A stretch of DNA of 64,000 nucleotides, taken from contig CP173058.1 in assembly GCA_044772875.1 (NCBI GenBank), positions 682,001 through 746,000 on the forward strand, in the 5' to 3' direction. Each line of letters starts with the position of its first letter. The stretch's first letter is position 1. The translations under genes were made by a program, and so were the position numbers. The notes beneath the pieces are model-generated. The model was given only the letters and a program-made list of their open reading frames with translations, had not been told where the DNA came from and did no database searches. The stretch comes from Morganella morganii_D. GTDB taxonomy: Bacteria; Pseudomonadota; Gammaproteobacteria; Enterobacterales; Enterobacteriaceae. This document shows positions 9,228-18,055 of this stretch, piece by piece.

Positions 9228-10025
9228 TTATTCCTGTTCTTCATTATCTGTCTTTTTCACTGTCTGCCAGAGCCGCCCCAATTCTTCATACCAGACCCGC
9301 TCACTGTGTGACAAATAGTACGCGGAAGGGATCGTTTTTTCCCAGCTGTGCAGCGGAGTGGTCACCGCCAGCTGATTGGCCGGTGCCGGGACAGGGTGCA
9401 GACCGCGCGCATCAAAGAAAGCTTTGGCGCGGGTCATATGGTTAGCGGAGGTTACCAGCAGGAACGGCGTATCGCCCACCACTTTTTTCACTTCGGCGGC
9501 TTCTTCTTCCGTATCTTTCGGCAGAACCAGCGGCAGTGTGCGTTCAGCGGGGATCCCCAGTGATTGTGCAACCTCTGCTGCCACCTCCGCGCTGCTGATA
9601 CTGTTTGCTCCCGGCCCGCCGGTGAAAATCAGTGTCGCCTGCGGATAGCGAAGCGCGAGGCGTACGCCTTCCGTTACCCGGGGCAGACTGTTGCTGATAA
9701 GGTTGGCAGACGGTGACCATTCAGGGTTATAGGTAAAGCCGCCGCCAAGCACTACGATATAGCGCAGATCCTGCTGCTGAACTTCCGGCGGTGTGATGAG
9801 CTCATAGCGTTTGTCATACGGTTTTTCTGCCGGCAGCAGCAGGGCGTCAGCCACCGGTTGCAGACTGAGCAGCACCAGCCCGAGCCAGCTCACGGTGATC
9901 AGGGTTTTTCCGGTTTTCTGCCATCGTGAAAACCACAGCAGCAGTAATCCGGCCAGGATCAGCAGGAGCATAAACGGCAATGGCATCAGAAAACCGCCGA
10001 GGTATTTTTTCAGGGCAAACAGCAT
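9228..10025 (-). CDS. elyC: Envelope biogenesis factor ElyC (DUF218)
   Basis: The 265-residue inner-membrane protein (E. coli YcbC) has two N-terminal hydrophobic segments (about residues 12-32 and 40-60) followed by a DUF218 domain with 'VVLGGGFTYNPEW' near residue 91, 'FTGGPGANS' near 134 and 'LVTSANHMTRA' near 190. In E. coli ElyC is needed for peptidoglycan synthesis at low temperature and relates to undecaprenyl-phosphate lipid carrier use. It is divergent from cmoM with a 209-base gap that must hold both promoters. Confidence 0.92.
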   Translation of the reverse strand: MLFALKKYLGGFLMPLPFMLLLILAGLLLLWFSRWQKTGKTLITVSWLGLVLLSLQPVADALLLPAEKPYDKRYELITPPEVQQQDLRYIVVLGGGFTYNPEWSPSANLISNSLPRVTEGVRLALRYPQATLIFTGGPGANSISSAEVAAEVAQSLGIPAERTLPLVLPKDTEEEAAEVKKVVGDTPFLLVTSANHMTRAKAFFDARGLHPVPAPANQLAVTTPLHSWEKTIPSAYYLSHSERVWYEELGRLWQTVKKTDNEEQE

Positions 10026-10234
10026 GAGGATACCTTAAATATGATTGATTTATCACCGGTTAACGGCAGGAGTCTGCACAAATCGGGTGACATTAGACAC
10101 GTCTGTGCCACAATAGTTACCGACTTTGCATATTGCACTGCTCTGCCCGGCAATACAATTGAAGATAGCCGGATCGCGCGGGAAACCGCCGCAAACTGAC
10201 CCGAAATATCCCCCGGAACTGAATACAGGTTTTC

Positions 10235-11023
10235 ATGGTTGATCGTAATTTTGACGATATCGCGGAGAAATTCACCCGTAATATCTATGGCACAACAAAA
10301 GGGCAAATCCGCGAAGCGGTGGTCTGGCAGGATCTGGAAGCCTTGCTGACCCGGCTGAAACCGGGTCCGCTGCGCATTCTGGATGCAGGCGGCGGTGACG
10401 GATTTTTCTCCCGTCGTCTGGCTGCGCTGGGGCATCAGGTGGTATTGTGCGACCTGTCAGAAGAGATGATTGTGCGTGCGCAACAGGCCGCGCAGGATGA
10501 CGGCGTGGCAGAAAATATGTCCTTTATTCATTGTGCGGCACAGGATATCGCACTTCACACTGAAGGTGCGTTTGATCTGATATTATTTCATGCCGTTTTG
10601 GAGTGGATCACAGATCAAAAAGGTGCAATTGAAGCACTGACCGCTATAATAGCGGGCGGTGGTGCATTATCGTTAATGTTTTACAATGCGAACGGACTTG
10701 TGATGCGCAATGCGATATTAGGCAATTTTCATCTGGCAACTCCGGAAATTCAGCGCCGCCGCAAGCGTTCGTTATCGCCGCAGAATCCCCTTATGCCGGA
10801 ACAGGTTTATCAGTGGCTGGATGATTGCCGCCTGACAATTGAAGCAAAAACCGGTGTGCGGGTTTTCCATGATTATCTGCAGAGCCGCCAGTTACAAAAC
10901 CGTGATTTCCCGGCGCTGCTGGCACTGGAGCAACGCTATTGCCGTCAGGAGCCTTATATCACCTTAGGCCGCTATATTCACGTTATGGCACGAAAACCGA
11001 TCAGAAGGATGGACAATGAGTGA
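10235..11023 (+). CDS. cmoM: tRNA 5-carboxymethoxyuridine methyltransferase
   Basis: The 262-residue class I SAM-dependent methyltransferase (formerly SmtA) makes the methyl ester of cmo5U34 in certain tRNAs. The SAM-binding motif 'LDAGGGDGFFSRRL' lies around residues 49-62, and 'RNFDDIAEKF' near the N-terminus is characteristic. The stop overlaps the mukF start by 8 bases, so the gene is translationally coupled to the condensin operon, as in E. coli. Confidence 0.95.
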   Translation: MVDRNFDDIAEKFTRNIYGTTKGQIREAVVWQDLEALLTRLKPGPLRILDAGGGDGFFSRRLAALGHQVVLCDLSEEMIVRAQQAAQDDGVAENMSFIHCAAQDIALHTEGAFDLILFHAVLEWITDQKGAIEALTAIIAGGGALSLMFYNANGLVMRNAILGNFHLATPEIQRRRKRSLSPQNPLMPEQVYQWLDDCRLTIEAKTGVRVFHDYLQSRQLQNRDFPALLALEQRYCRQEPYITLGRYIHVMARKPIRRMDNE

Positions 11024-12341
11024 GTTTACCCAAACAGTCCCGGAGCTCGTGGCATGGGCGCGAAAGAATGATTTCTCCATCGTGCTGCCGCCGGAACGGC
11101 TGGCTTTTTTACTGTCTGTTGCGGTACTCAACAGTGAGCGCATCGACGGTGAAATGAGCGAGGGGGAACTGGTGGATGCCTTCCGCGAAGTTTGCAAAGG
11201 CTTTGAACAGACTACAGAATCTGTCGCGGTGCGTGCAAACAATGCTATTAATGATATGGTGCGCCAGAAAATATTTAACCGTTTTACCAGTGATTTATTT
11301 GAAGGTAATGCGATTTACCGGCTGACCCCGCTCGGGATCGGCATCAGTGATTATTATATCCGTCAGCGTGAATTTTCCTCACTGCGTTTATCCATGCAGC
11401 TCTCGATTGTGGCCGGTGAACTGAGCCGCGCGGCAGATGCCGCCGAAGAGGGCGGGGATGAATATCACTGGCACCGTAATGTGTTTGCACCGCTGAAATA
11501 TTCTGTGGCGGAGATTTTTGACAGCATTGATATGTCGCAGCGCATTATGGATGAGCAGCAAAACGGCGTGAAAGATGATATCGCCAAACTGCTGAATCAG
11601 GACTGGCAGGCCGCGATTGCCAACTGTGAGCAACTGCTGTCTGAAACCTCCCTCACTCTGCGGGAATTGCAGGACACCCTCGAAGCCGCCGGTGACAAAT
11701 TACAGGCAAATCTGCTGCGTATCCAGGATGCCAATATGAGCACCACCACCGGCTCAGAACTGGTGGATAAACTGATTTTTGATCTGCAGGCCAAACTCGA
11801 TCGCATTATCAGCTGGGGCCAGCAGTCTATTGATTTATGGATTGGCTATGACCGCCATGTCCATAAATTTATCCGTACCGCCATCGATATGGATAAAAAC
11901 CGTATTTTCTCGCAGCGTCTGCGCCATTCTGTTCAGCACTATTTTGATTCACCGTGGGCGCTCAATGTGGCGAATGCGGATCGTCTGCTGGATATGCGTG
12001 ACGAGGAGATGGCGCTGCGTGATGACGAAGTGACCGGGGAGCTACCGCCGGATCTGGAGTATGAAGAGTTCAGCGAGGTCAACGAAGAGCTTGCAGCCAT
12101 GATGGAAAGCGCGCTGGCGGTGTATAAGGCACAGGCGAAGCCGCTGGATCTGGGCGCGGTTCTGCGTGATTACCTCGCGAAATATCCGCGGAGCCGTCAG
12201 TTTGATGTGGCACGGATTATCGTGGATCAGGCCGTCCGTCTCGGGGTCGCCGATGCCGATTTCTCGGGTATCCCGGCTGAATGGTCAGCAATTAATGAAT
12301 ACGGAGCGAAGGTGCAGGCACATGTCATCGACACATATTGA
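11016..12341 (+). CDS. mukF: Chromosome partition protein MukF (kleisin)
   Basis: The 441-residue kleisin subunit of the MukBEF condensin bridges MukB heads and recruits MukE. It shows an N-terminal winged-helix region, a long central helical region (about 120-300) and a C-terminal domain ending 'VQAHVIDTY'. The length is that of enteric MukF. It overlaps cmoM by 8 bases and mukE by 20, consistent with tight stoichiometric coupling. Confidence 0.98.
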   Translation: MSEFTQTVPELVAWARKNDFSIVLPPERLAFLLSVAVLNSERIDGEMSEGELVDAFREVCKGFEQTTESVAVRANNAINDMVRQKIFNRFTSDLFEGNAIYRLTPLGIGISDYYIRQREFSSLRLSMQLSIVAGELSRAADAAEEGGDEYHWHRNVFAPLKYSVAEIFDSIDMSQRIMDEQQNGVKDDIAKLLNQDWQAAIANCEQLLSETSLTLRELQDTLEAAGDKLQANLLRIQDANMSTTTGSELVDKLIFDLQAKLDRIISWGQQSIDLWIGYDRHVHKFIRTAIDMDKNRIFSQRLRHSVQHYFDSPWALNVANADRLLDMRDEEMALRDDEVTGELPPDLEYEEFSEVNEELAAMMESALAVYKAQAKPLDLGAVLRDYLAKYPRSRQFDVARIIVDQAVRLGVADADFSGIPAEWSAINEYGAKVQAHVIDTY

Positions 12342-13059
12342 ACAATTTATGTCAGCAAAGCTGGCTCAGGCACTTGCCAATACCCTTTTTCCGGAACTTG
12401 ACAGCCAGTTGCGCGCCGGCCGCCATATCGGTGTGGATGATCTGGATAATCATGCCTTTCTGATGGATTTCCAGGATGAACTGGAAGGCTTTTATGCCCG
12501 CTATAATGTGGAACTGGTCCGTGCGCCGGAAGGATTCTTCTATCTGCGCCCGCGTTCCACCACGCTGATCCCGCGTTCGGTGTTATCCGAACTGGAAATG
12601 CTGGTCGGGAAAGTGCTGTGCTATCTGTATCTCAGCCCTGAGCGCCTGGCCAACCAGGGAATTTTCTCCACAGCAGAACTCTATGAGGAGCTGCTGTCAC
12701 TGGCGGATGAAGCCAGGTTACTGAAAGTGGTGAATAACCGCTCCACCGGGTCTGACCTGGACAAACAAAAATTACTGGAAAAAACCCGGGGGGCGCTGAA
12801 CCGCCTGCGCCGCCTGGGGATGATCACTTTCGTCTCTGCGGATAACAGCCAGTTTGTGATTGCCGAGTCGGTTTTCCGCTTCGGGGCGGATGTCCGCAGC
12901 GGGGATGACCCGCGTGAGGCGCAGCTGCGTCTTATCCGCGACGGTGAGGCTCAGTCGCCGGCAGAAGAAGAAAAACCCCCGCGCCCTGTGGATCAGGACG
13001 ATGATAATGAAGAATCTGATAATGACAACGCGACGGATGAAGCGGAGGATGAAGAATGA
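12322..13059 (+). CDS. mukE: Chromosome partition protein MukE
   Basis: This MukF-binding winged-helix (KITE) subunit regulates MukBEF. The ATG at 12322 opens 'MSSTHIEQFM', matching enteric MukE and giving 245 residues; a longer in-frame extension into mukF is rejected. Conserved blocks include 'GRHIG.D.LDNHAFL' and 'YLRPRSTTLIPRSVL'. The C-terminal tail (about 215-245) is very acidic and of low complexity, as in E. coli. It overlaps mukF by 20 bases and mukB by 4. Confidence 0.97.
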   Translation: MSSTHIEQFMSAKLAQALANTLFPELDSQLRAGRHIGVDDLDNHAFLMDFQDELEGFYARYNVELVRAPEGFFYLRPRSTTLIPRSVLSELEMLVGKVLCYLYLSPERLANQGIFSTAELYEELLSLADEARLLKVVNNRSTGSDLDKQKLLEKTRGALNRLRRLGMITFVSADNSQFVIAESVFRFGADVRSGDDPREAQLRLIRDGEAQSPAEEEKPPRPVDQDDDNEESDNDNATDEAEDEE

Positions 13060-16000
13060 TTGAACGTGGTAAATTCCGCTCGCTCACGTTAGTCAACTGG
13101 AACGGCTTTTTTGCGCGCACCTTTGATCTGGATGAGCTGGTCACCACCTTGTCCGGCGGTAACGGCGCCGGTAAATCCACTACCATGGCGGCCTTTATTA
13201 CCGCCATGATCCCGGATTTAACCCTGCTGCATTTCCGTAACACAACAGAAGCCGGAGCAACATCCGGTTCCCGCGATAAAGGTCTGCACGGTAAACTGCG
13301 CCCGGGCGTGTGCTACGCTATGCTGGATGTGGTGAATTCCCGCCATCAGCGTGTGCTGGTGGGGGTGCGTCTTCAGCAGATTGCCGGGCGTGATAAAAAA
13401 GTCGATATCAAATCCTTTATGATTCAGGGATTGCCGGCTCAGTACTCCCCGACACAGATTGTCAGCGAACAACTGAGTGAACGTCAGGTGCGGGTACTGC
13501 CGCTGAACGACCTGAAAGCACGTCTTGAGGATATTGAAGGTGTGCATTTTAAACAGTTTAACTCGATTACTGATTACCACTCGGTTCTGTTCGAGCTGGG
13601 TGTTATCCCGAAACGCCTGCGTTCTGCGGGCGATCGCAGCAAATTCTACCGCCTGATCGAAGCCTCGCTCTACGGCGGTATCTCCAGTGCCATCACCCGT
13701 TCCCTGCGTGACTATTTATTGCCGGAGAACAGCGGAGTGCGTAAAGCTTTCCAGGATATGGAAGGGGCACTGCGTGAAAACCGTATCACACTGGAAGCGA
13801 TCCGTGTTACTCAGTCTGACCGCGACCTGTTTAAACACCTGATCACGGAATCCACTGCCTATGTCTCTGCGGATTATATGCGCCACGCCAATGAGCGCCG
13901 CGTGCATATTGACCAGGCGCTGGCAGTACGCCGTGAACTGCTCGGCAGCCGCAAACAGCTGATCGCCGAACAGTTCCGTCAGGTGGAAATGTCCCGTGAG
14001 CTGGCCGAACAGACGGCGTCATCCTCAGATCTGGAAACGGACTATCAGGCCGCCAGTGATCATCTGACACTGGTGCAGACGGCAATGCGCCAGCAGGAGA
14101 AGATTGACCGCTATCAGGCCGATGTCGAAGAACTGACATTCCGTCTGGAAGAACAGACCGAAGTGGCGGAAGAAGCTGCTGAACAGCTGGCGGAATATGA
14201 AGAACGCAACCATGTTGCGGAAGAGGAAGTGGATGAACTGAAAAGCCAGCTGGCCGATTATCAGCAGGCGCTGGATGTTCAGCAGACCCGCGCTATTCAG
14301 TACCAGCAGGCATTACAGGCACTTGAACGCGCCAAAGCAGTGTGTCAGCTGCCGCAACTGGATATTGATTCACTGGATGAATGGCTGGAAACCTTCCGTG
14401 CCCGCGAAGAGCAGGCGACAGAATCCCTGTTAGTGCTTGAGCAGAAAATGAGTGTGGCACAGGCTGCACACAGCCAGTTCTCTCAGGCCTATGAGCTGGT
14501 GAAATCGGTGGCGGGTGAAGTCAGCCGCAGTGAGGCTTACCAGACCGCCCGCGAATTACTGCGTGACCTGCCGTCACAACAGATGATGTCCGACCGCGTT
14601 CAGCCGCTGCGCCAGCAGTTATCTGAACTGGAACAGCGCCTGTACAGTCAGCATAATGCACAGAAATCGCTGGATGATTTCTGCAAACGCATCGGGCAGC
14701 AGATTGAGGCGGACGGGCTGGATGACATGCTGATGACCCTTGAGGCGCAGCAGGAAAGCCTGAGTATCAGTGTCAGCGAAAGCGGTGAGCGCCGTATGGA
14801 AATGCGTCAGCAGACCGAACAGCTGAAGCAGCAGATCCAATCCCTGACAGTCAAAGCCCCGGTGTGGCTGGCGGCACAGGAAGCACTGACGCAGCTGTGT
14901 GAACAGTCACATGAGACTTTCACCAGTACCAATGATGTTACCGAATACATGCAGCAGTTGCTGGAGCGCGAGCGCGAAGTGACTGTTGAGCGTGATGAAA
15001 TCGCGCTGAAAAAAGCACAGCTGGAAAAAGACATTGAACGGCTCAGTCAGCCGGGCGGTGCGGAAGATAGCCGCATGCCGGGGCTGGCAGAGCGTTTCGG
15101 CGGTGTATTGCTGTCAGAAATTTATGATGACATCACTATTGATGATGCACCGTATTTCTCTGCGTTATACGGCCCGGCGCGCCATGCGATTGTGGTGCCG
15201 GATCTCAGCGCAGTGCGCCCGATGCTGGAAGCCCTGGATGATTGCCCTGAAGACCTCTATCTGATTGAAGGGGATCCGCAATCCTTTGATGACAGTGTCT
15301 TCACCACTGAAGAGCTGGAACGCGCGGTGCTGGTGCGCAGTACCGATCGCCAGTGGCGTTATTCCCGCTTCCCGTCAGTGCCGCTGTTCGGCCGCGCGGC
15401 GCGGGAAAATCAGCTGGCGGTGCTGGAACATGAACGGGATGAGCTGGCGGAACGCCTGGCGACACTCTCTTTTGATGTCCAGAAAATGCAGCGCGCTCAT
15501 CAGACATTCAGCCGTTTCGTCGGTAAAAATATCTCTGTGGCCTTTGAGGCTGACCCGGAAGCGGAAATCCGCACACTGAATCAGCGCCGTAATGAACTGG
15601 AGCGGGAGCTGGCACAGTTTGAGGATCAGACTGCGGTTGCCCGTCAGCAGTACGCGCAGATCAAAGAAAATCTGAGCATCCTCAACCGCCTGATCCCGAA
15701 TACAGCACTGCTGCTTGATGAAACACTGGCTGATCGTGCGGATGAGATCCGCGATGCCCTGACGGATGCTCAGGAATCAGCCCGTCATATTCAGCAGTAC
15801 GGAGCGGCACTGCGCAAGCTGGAGCCGATAGCTGCTGTTCTGCAGAGTGACCCTGAACAGCATGAAGCCCTGATCCGCGATTACGAAAACGCGAAGCAGG
15901 TACAGCAGCAGGCACGCCAGCAGGCGTTTGCCCTGGAGGAAGTCGCACAGCGCCGTCAGCACTTTAATTACGGCGAGTCTGCCGGCATGCTGACAGAAAA

Positions 16001-17537
16001 TGCTGACCTCAACGATAAACTGCGCCAGCGCCTGGAACACGCGGAATCTGACCGTACCCGCAGCCGTGAAATGCTGCGTCAGCAGCAGACTAAATGCGCA
16101 GAGTTCAACCAGGTTCTGGCGTCACTGCGCAGTTCGTATGAAACCAAATCGGACATGCTGCGTGAGCTTGAGCGTGAAATGAGCGAGATTGGTGTTCAGG
16201 CGGATGCTAATGCGGAAGAGCGCGCCCGTGTGCGCCGTGATGAACTGTACAACCAGGTCAGCCATAACCGTGCCCGTATCAATCAGCTGGAAAAACAGCT
16301 GGGGATCGGGGAATCGGAAATGGATAACCTGCAAAAACGCCTGCGTAAAGCGGAGCGTGATTACCGGCAAATCCGCGAGCAGGTGGTCACCGCCAAAGCG
16401 GGCTGGTGCGCCGTGATGCGAATGGTGAAAGAAAGTGGTGTTGAGCGCCGCCTCCACCGCCGTGAACTGGCTTATGAAGATGCGGACACTCTGCGTTCTA
16501 TGTCGGATAAAGCCCTCGGGGCGTTACGCCAGGCGGTGGCGGATAATGAACATCTGCGTGATGCGCTGCGTCTGTCCGAAGATCCGAAACGTCCTGAACG
16601 TAAGGTTCAGTTCTTTATCGAAGTGTACCGTCACCTGCGCGAACGCATCCGCCAGGATATTATCAAAACGGATGACCCGATCGATGCCATCGAACAGATG
16701 GAAATCGAACTGGCCCGCCTGACTGACGAACTGACGGCCCGTGAACAGAAACTGGCGATCAGCTCGAAAAGTGTGGCCAATATCATCCGTAAAACTATTC
16801 AGCGCGAACAGAACCGTATCCGCATGCTTAACCAGGGTTTACAGGCCGTGGCATTCGGCCAGGTCAAAGGTGTGCGCCTGAATGTGAATATCCGTGAAAG
16901 CCACGCGATACTGCTGGATGTGCTGTCCGAAGAGCACGAGCAGCATCAGGACTTGTTCGCCAGCCAGCGGCTGACCTTCTCTGAAGCGATGGCGAAACTC
17001 TATCAGCGCCTGAACCCGCAGGTGGATATGGGGCAGCGCCTGCCGCAGACTATCGGCGAGGAACTGCTGGATTACCGTAACTATCTCGAACTGGAAGTGG
17101 AAGTTAACCGCGGTTCGGACGGCTGGCTGAAAGCCGAGAGCGGCGCGTTATCCACCGGTGAGGCGATTGGTACCGGTATGTCCATTCTGGTGATGGTGGT
17201 GCAGAGCTGGGAAGAAGAATCCCGCCGTCTGCGCAGCAAGGATATTTCGCCGTGCCGTCTGCTGTTCCTGGATGAAGCGGCACGTCTGGATGCGAAATCC
17301 ATTGCCACACTGTTTGAGCTGTGCGACCGCTTACAGATGCAGCTGATTATCGCGGCACCGGAAAATATCAGTCCGGAAAAAGGTACGACGTACAAACTGG
17401 TGCGTAAAGTCTTCAATAACCAGGAACATGTACACGTGGTGGGACTGCGCGGCTTCGGCCAGCCGGAAGCCACACCGGCACTGCCTGAGCCGGTGAAAGA
17501 CAGGGATGATATTGATGACAGGGAAGAGCAGGGTTAA
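13056..17537 (+). CDS. mukB: Chromosome partition protein MukB
   Basis: This 1493-residue SMC-like ATPase compacts and segregates the chromosome. The N-terminal head has Walker A 'GGNGAGKSTT' near residue 33. Two long coiled-coil arms rich in Glu, Gln and Arg flank a globular hinge around residues 660-780. The C-terminal head carries 'ALSTGEAIGTG' near 1365 and Walker B 'LLFLDEAARLD' near 1403. It starts inside the last codons of mukE. A strong terminator at 17562 closes the operon. MatP, also encoded in this window, counteracts MukBEF at ter in E. coli. Confidence 0.98.
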   Translation: MIERGKFRSLTLVNWNGFFARTFDLDELVTTLSGGNGAGKSTTMAAFITAMIPDLTLLHFRNTTEAGATSGSRDKGLHGKLRPGVCYAMLDVVNSRHQRVLVGVRLQQIAGRDKKVDIKSFMIQGLPAQYSPTQIVSEQLSERQVRVLPLNDLKARLEDIEGVHFKQFNSITDYHSVLFELGVIPKRLRSAGDRSKFYRLIEASLYGGISSAITRSLRDYLLPENSGVRKAFQDMEGALRENRITLEAIRVTQSDRDLFKHLITESTAYVSADYMRHANERRVHIDQALAVRRELLGSRKQLIAEQFRQVEMSRELAEQTASSSDLETDYQAASDHLTLVQTAMRQQEKIDRYQADVEELTFRLEEQTEVAEEAAEQLAEYEERNHVAEEEVDELKSQLADYQQALDVQQTRAIQYQQALQALERAKAVCQLPQLDIDSLDEWLETFRAREEQATESLLVLEQKMSVAQAAHSQFSQAYELVKSVAGEVSRSEAYQTARELLRDLPSQQMMSDRVQPLRQQLSELEQRLYSQHNAQKSLDDFCKRIGQQIEADGLDDMLMTLEAQQESLSISVSESGERRMEMRQQTEQLKQQIQSLTVKAPVWLAAQEALTQLCEQSHETFTSTNDVTEYMQQLLEREREVTVERDEIALKKAQLEKDIERLSQPGGAEDSRMPGLAERFGGVLLSEIYDDITIDDAPYFSALYGPARHAIVVPDLSAVRPMLEALDDCPEDLYLIEGDPQSFDDSVFTTEELERAVLVRSTDRQWRYSRFPSVPLFGRAARENQLAVLEHERDELAERLATLSFDVQKMQRAHQTFSRFVGKNISVAFEADPEAEIRTLNQRRNELERELAQFEDQTAVARQQYAQIKENLSILNRLIPNTALLLDETLADRADEIRDALTDAQESARHIQQYGAALRKLEPIAAVLQSDPEQHEALIRDYENAKQVQQQARQQAFALEEVAQRRQHFNYGESAGMLTENADLNDKLRQRLEHAESDRTRSREMLRQQQTKCAEFNQVLASLRSSYETKSDMLRELEREMSEIGVQADANAEERARVRRDELYNQVSHNRARINQLEKQLGIGESEMDNLQKRLRKAERDYRQIREQVVTAKAGWCAVMRMVKESGVERRLHRRELAYEDADTLRSMSDKALGALRQAVADNEHLRDALRLSEDPKRPERKVQFFIEVYRHLRERIRQDIIKTDDPIDAIEQMEIELARLTDELTAREQKLAISSKSVANIIRKTIQREQNRIRMLNQGLQAVAFGQVKGVRLNVNIRESHAILLDVLSEEHEQHQDLFASQRLTFSEAMAKLYQRLNPQVDMGQRLPQTIGEELLDYRNYLELEVEVNRGSDGWLKAESGALSTGEAIGTGMSILVMVVQSWEEESRRLRSKDISPCRLLFLDEAARLDAKSIATLFELCDRLQMQLIIAAPENISPEKGTTYKLVRKVFNNQEHVHVVGLRGFGQPEATPALPEPVKDRDDIDDREEQG

Positions 17538-17561
17538 GCCTTCCCGGTCTTTTTTCTGAAG

Positions 17562-17594
17562 CGGATGAGCACAGCAATGTGCTCATCCGTTTTT
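17562..17594 (+). terminator. Intrinsic terminator of the mukFEB operon
   Basis: An eleven-base perfect stem CGGATGAGCAC/GTGCTCATCCG with a short loop is followed by TTTTT. Confidence 0.92.
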
Positions 17595-17746
17595 ATATCA
17601 GCGCTGTGAATCTGAAATCCCGTTGTTATTCACAACATCCTGCGCTTTGGTATAGCGCTCAATCAGCCGCTGCCGAAATCCTGTCATTTCGGTGAAGAGG
17701 TGGTTATTAATTCCGAATATTAATCATTATCTGCCGGTAATATCAC

Positions 17747-17772
17747 AACTCCGTCACCCGGCGGAGTTTTTT
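17747..17772 (+). terminator. Terminator-like hairpin, no gene upstream
   Basis: The seven-base stem AACTCCG/CGGAGTT with an eight-base loop runs into a tract of six T. It lies about 155 bases after the mukB terminator, so it may end a small RNA. Confidence 0.6.
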
Positions 17773-17883
17773 ATCGGTATTGACCGGGGTGCTCTGTTTG
17801 TCAGGACAAAAAAGCAGAGAATGAGATGTATTTCAGGAGCCTGCATGCCGGTGTTTGCATAAATAGTGCAGTGTATTCATCTT

Positions 17884-17908
17884 AAAAAGGCGTGTTTGCG
17901 CCTTTTTT
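17884..17908 (+). terminator. Second terminator-like hairpin before ldtD
   Basis: The stem AAAAAGGCG/CGCCTTTTT has a short loop and flanking A and T tracts, so it could work in both directions. It lies about 150 bases before ldtD. Confidence 0.6.
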
Positions 17909-18055
17909 CTACGATATTATCGTTATCCTATTTTCAATTATTATCTGACAGGTAAAATCAGCAGGGAAGACATTTAAACGATGTATTTACTATACTGACC
18001 ATAAGTATTAACAATTGGCCGGAACAGATATAATAAAAAATAAGAGAGGGATGTT

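Larger units (their letters stand above)
17595..18055 (+). other. mukB-ldtD gap with two further terminator-like hairpins
   Basis: This gap of 460 bases has no convincing protein gene. Two additional rightward terminator-like hairpins occur: AACTCCG/CGGAGTT plus T-run (17747-17772) and AAAAAGGCG/CGCCTTTTT (17884-17908). Terminators without genes before them suggest one or two small transcripts, but I could not place promoters. The ldtD Shine-Dalgarno (AGAGAGGG) lies at the right end. Confidence 0.45.

Noticed and set aside
12166..12321. Upstream extension of mukE
   Set aside because: It overlaps mukF in another frame and has no similarity to MukE; the conserved start is at 12322.
17822..17863. 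Mini-frame MRCISGACMPVFA before the second hairpin
   Set aside because: It is only 13 codons long with no ribosome site or conservation evidence; it cannot be distinguished from chance.
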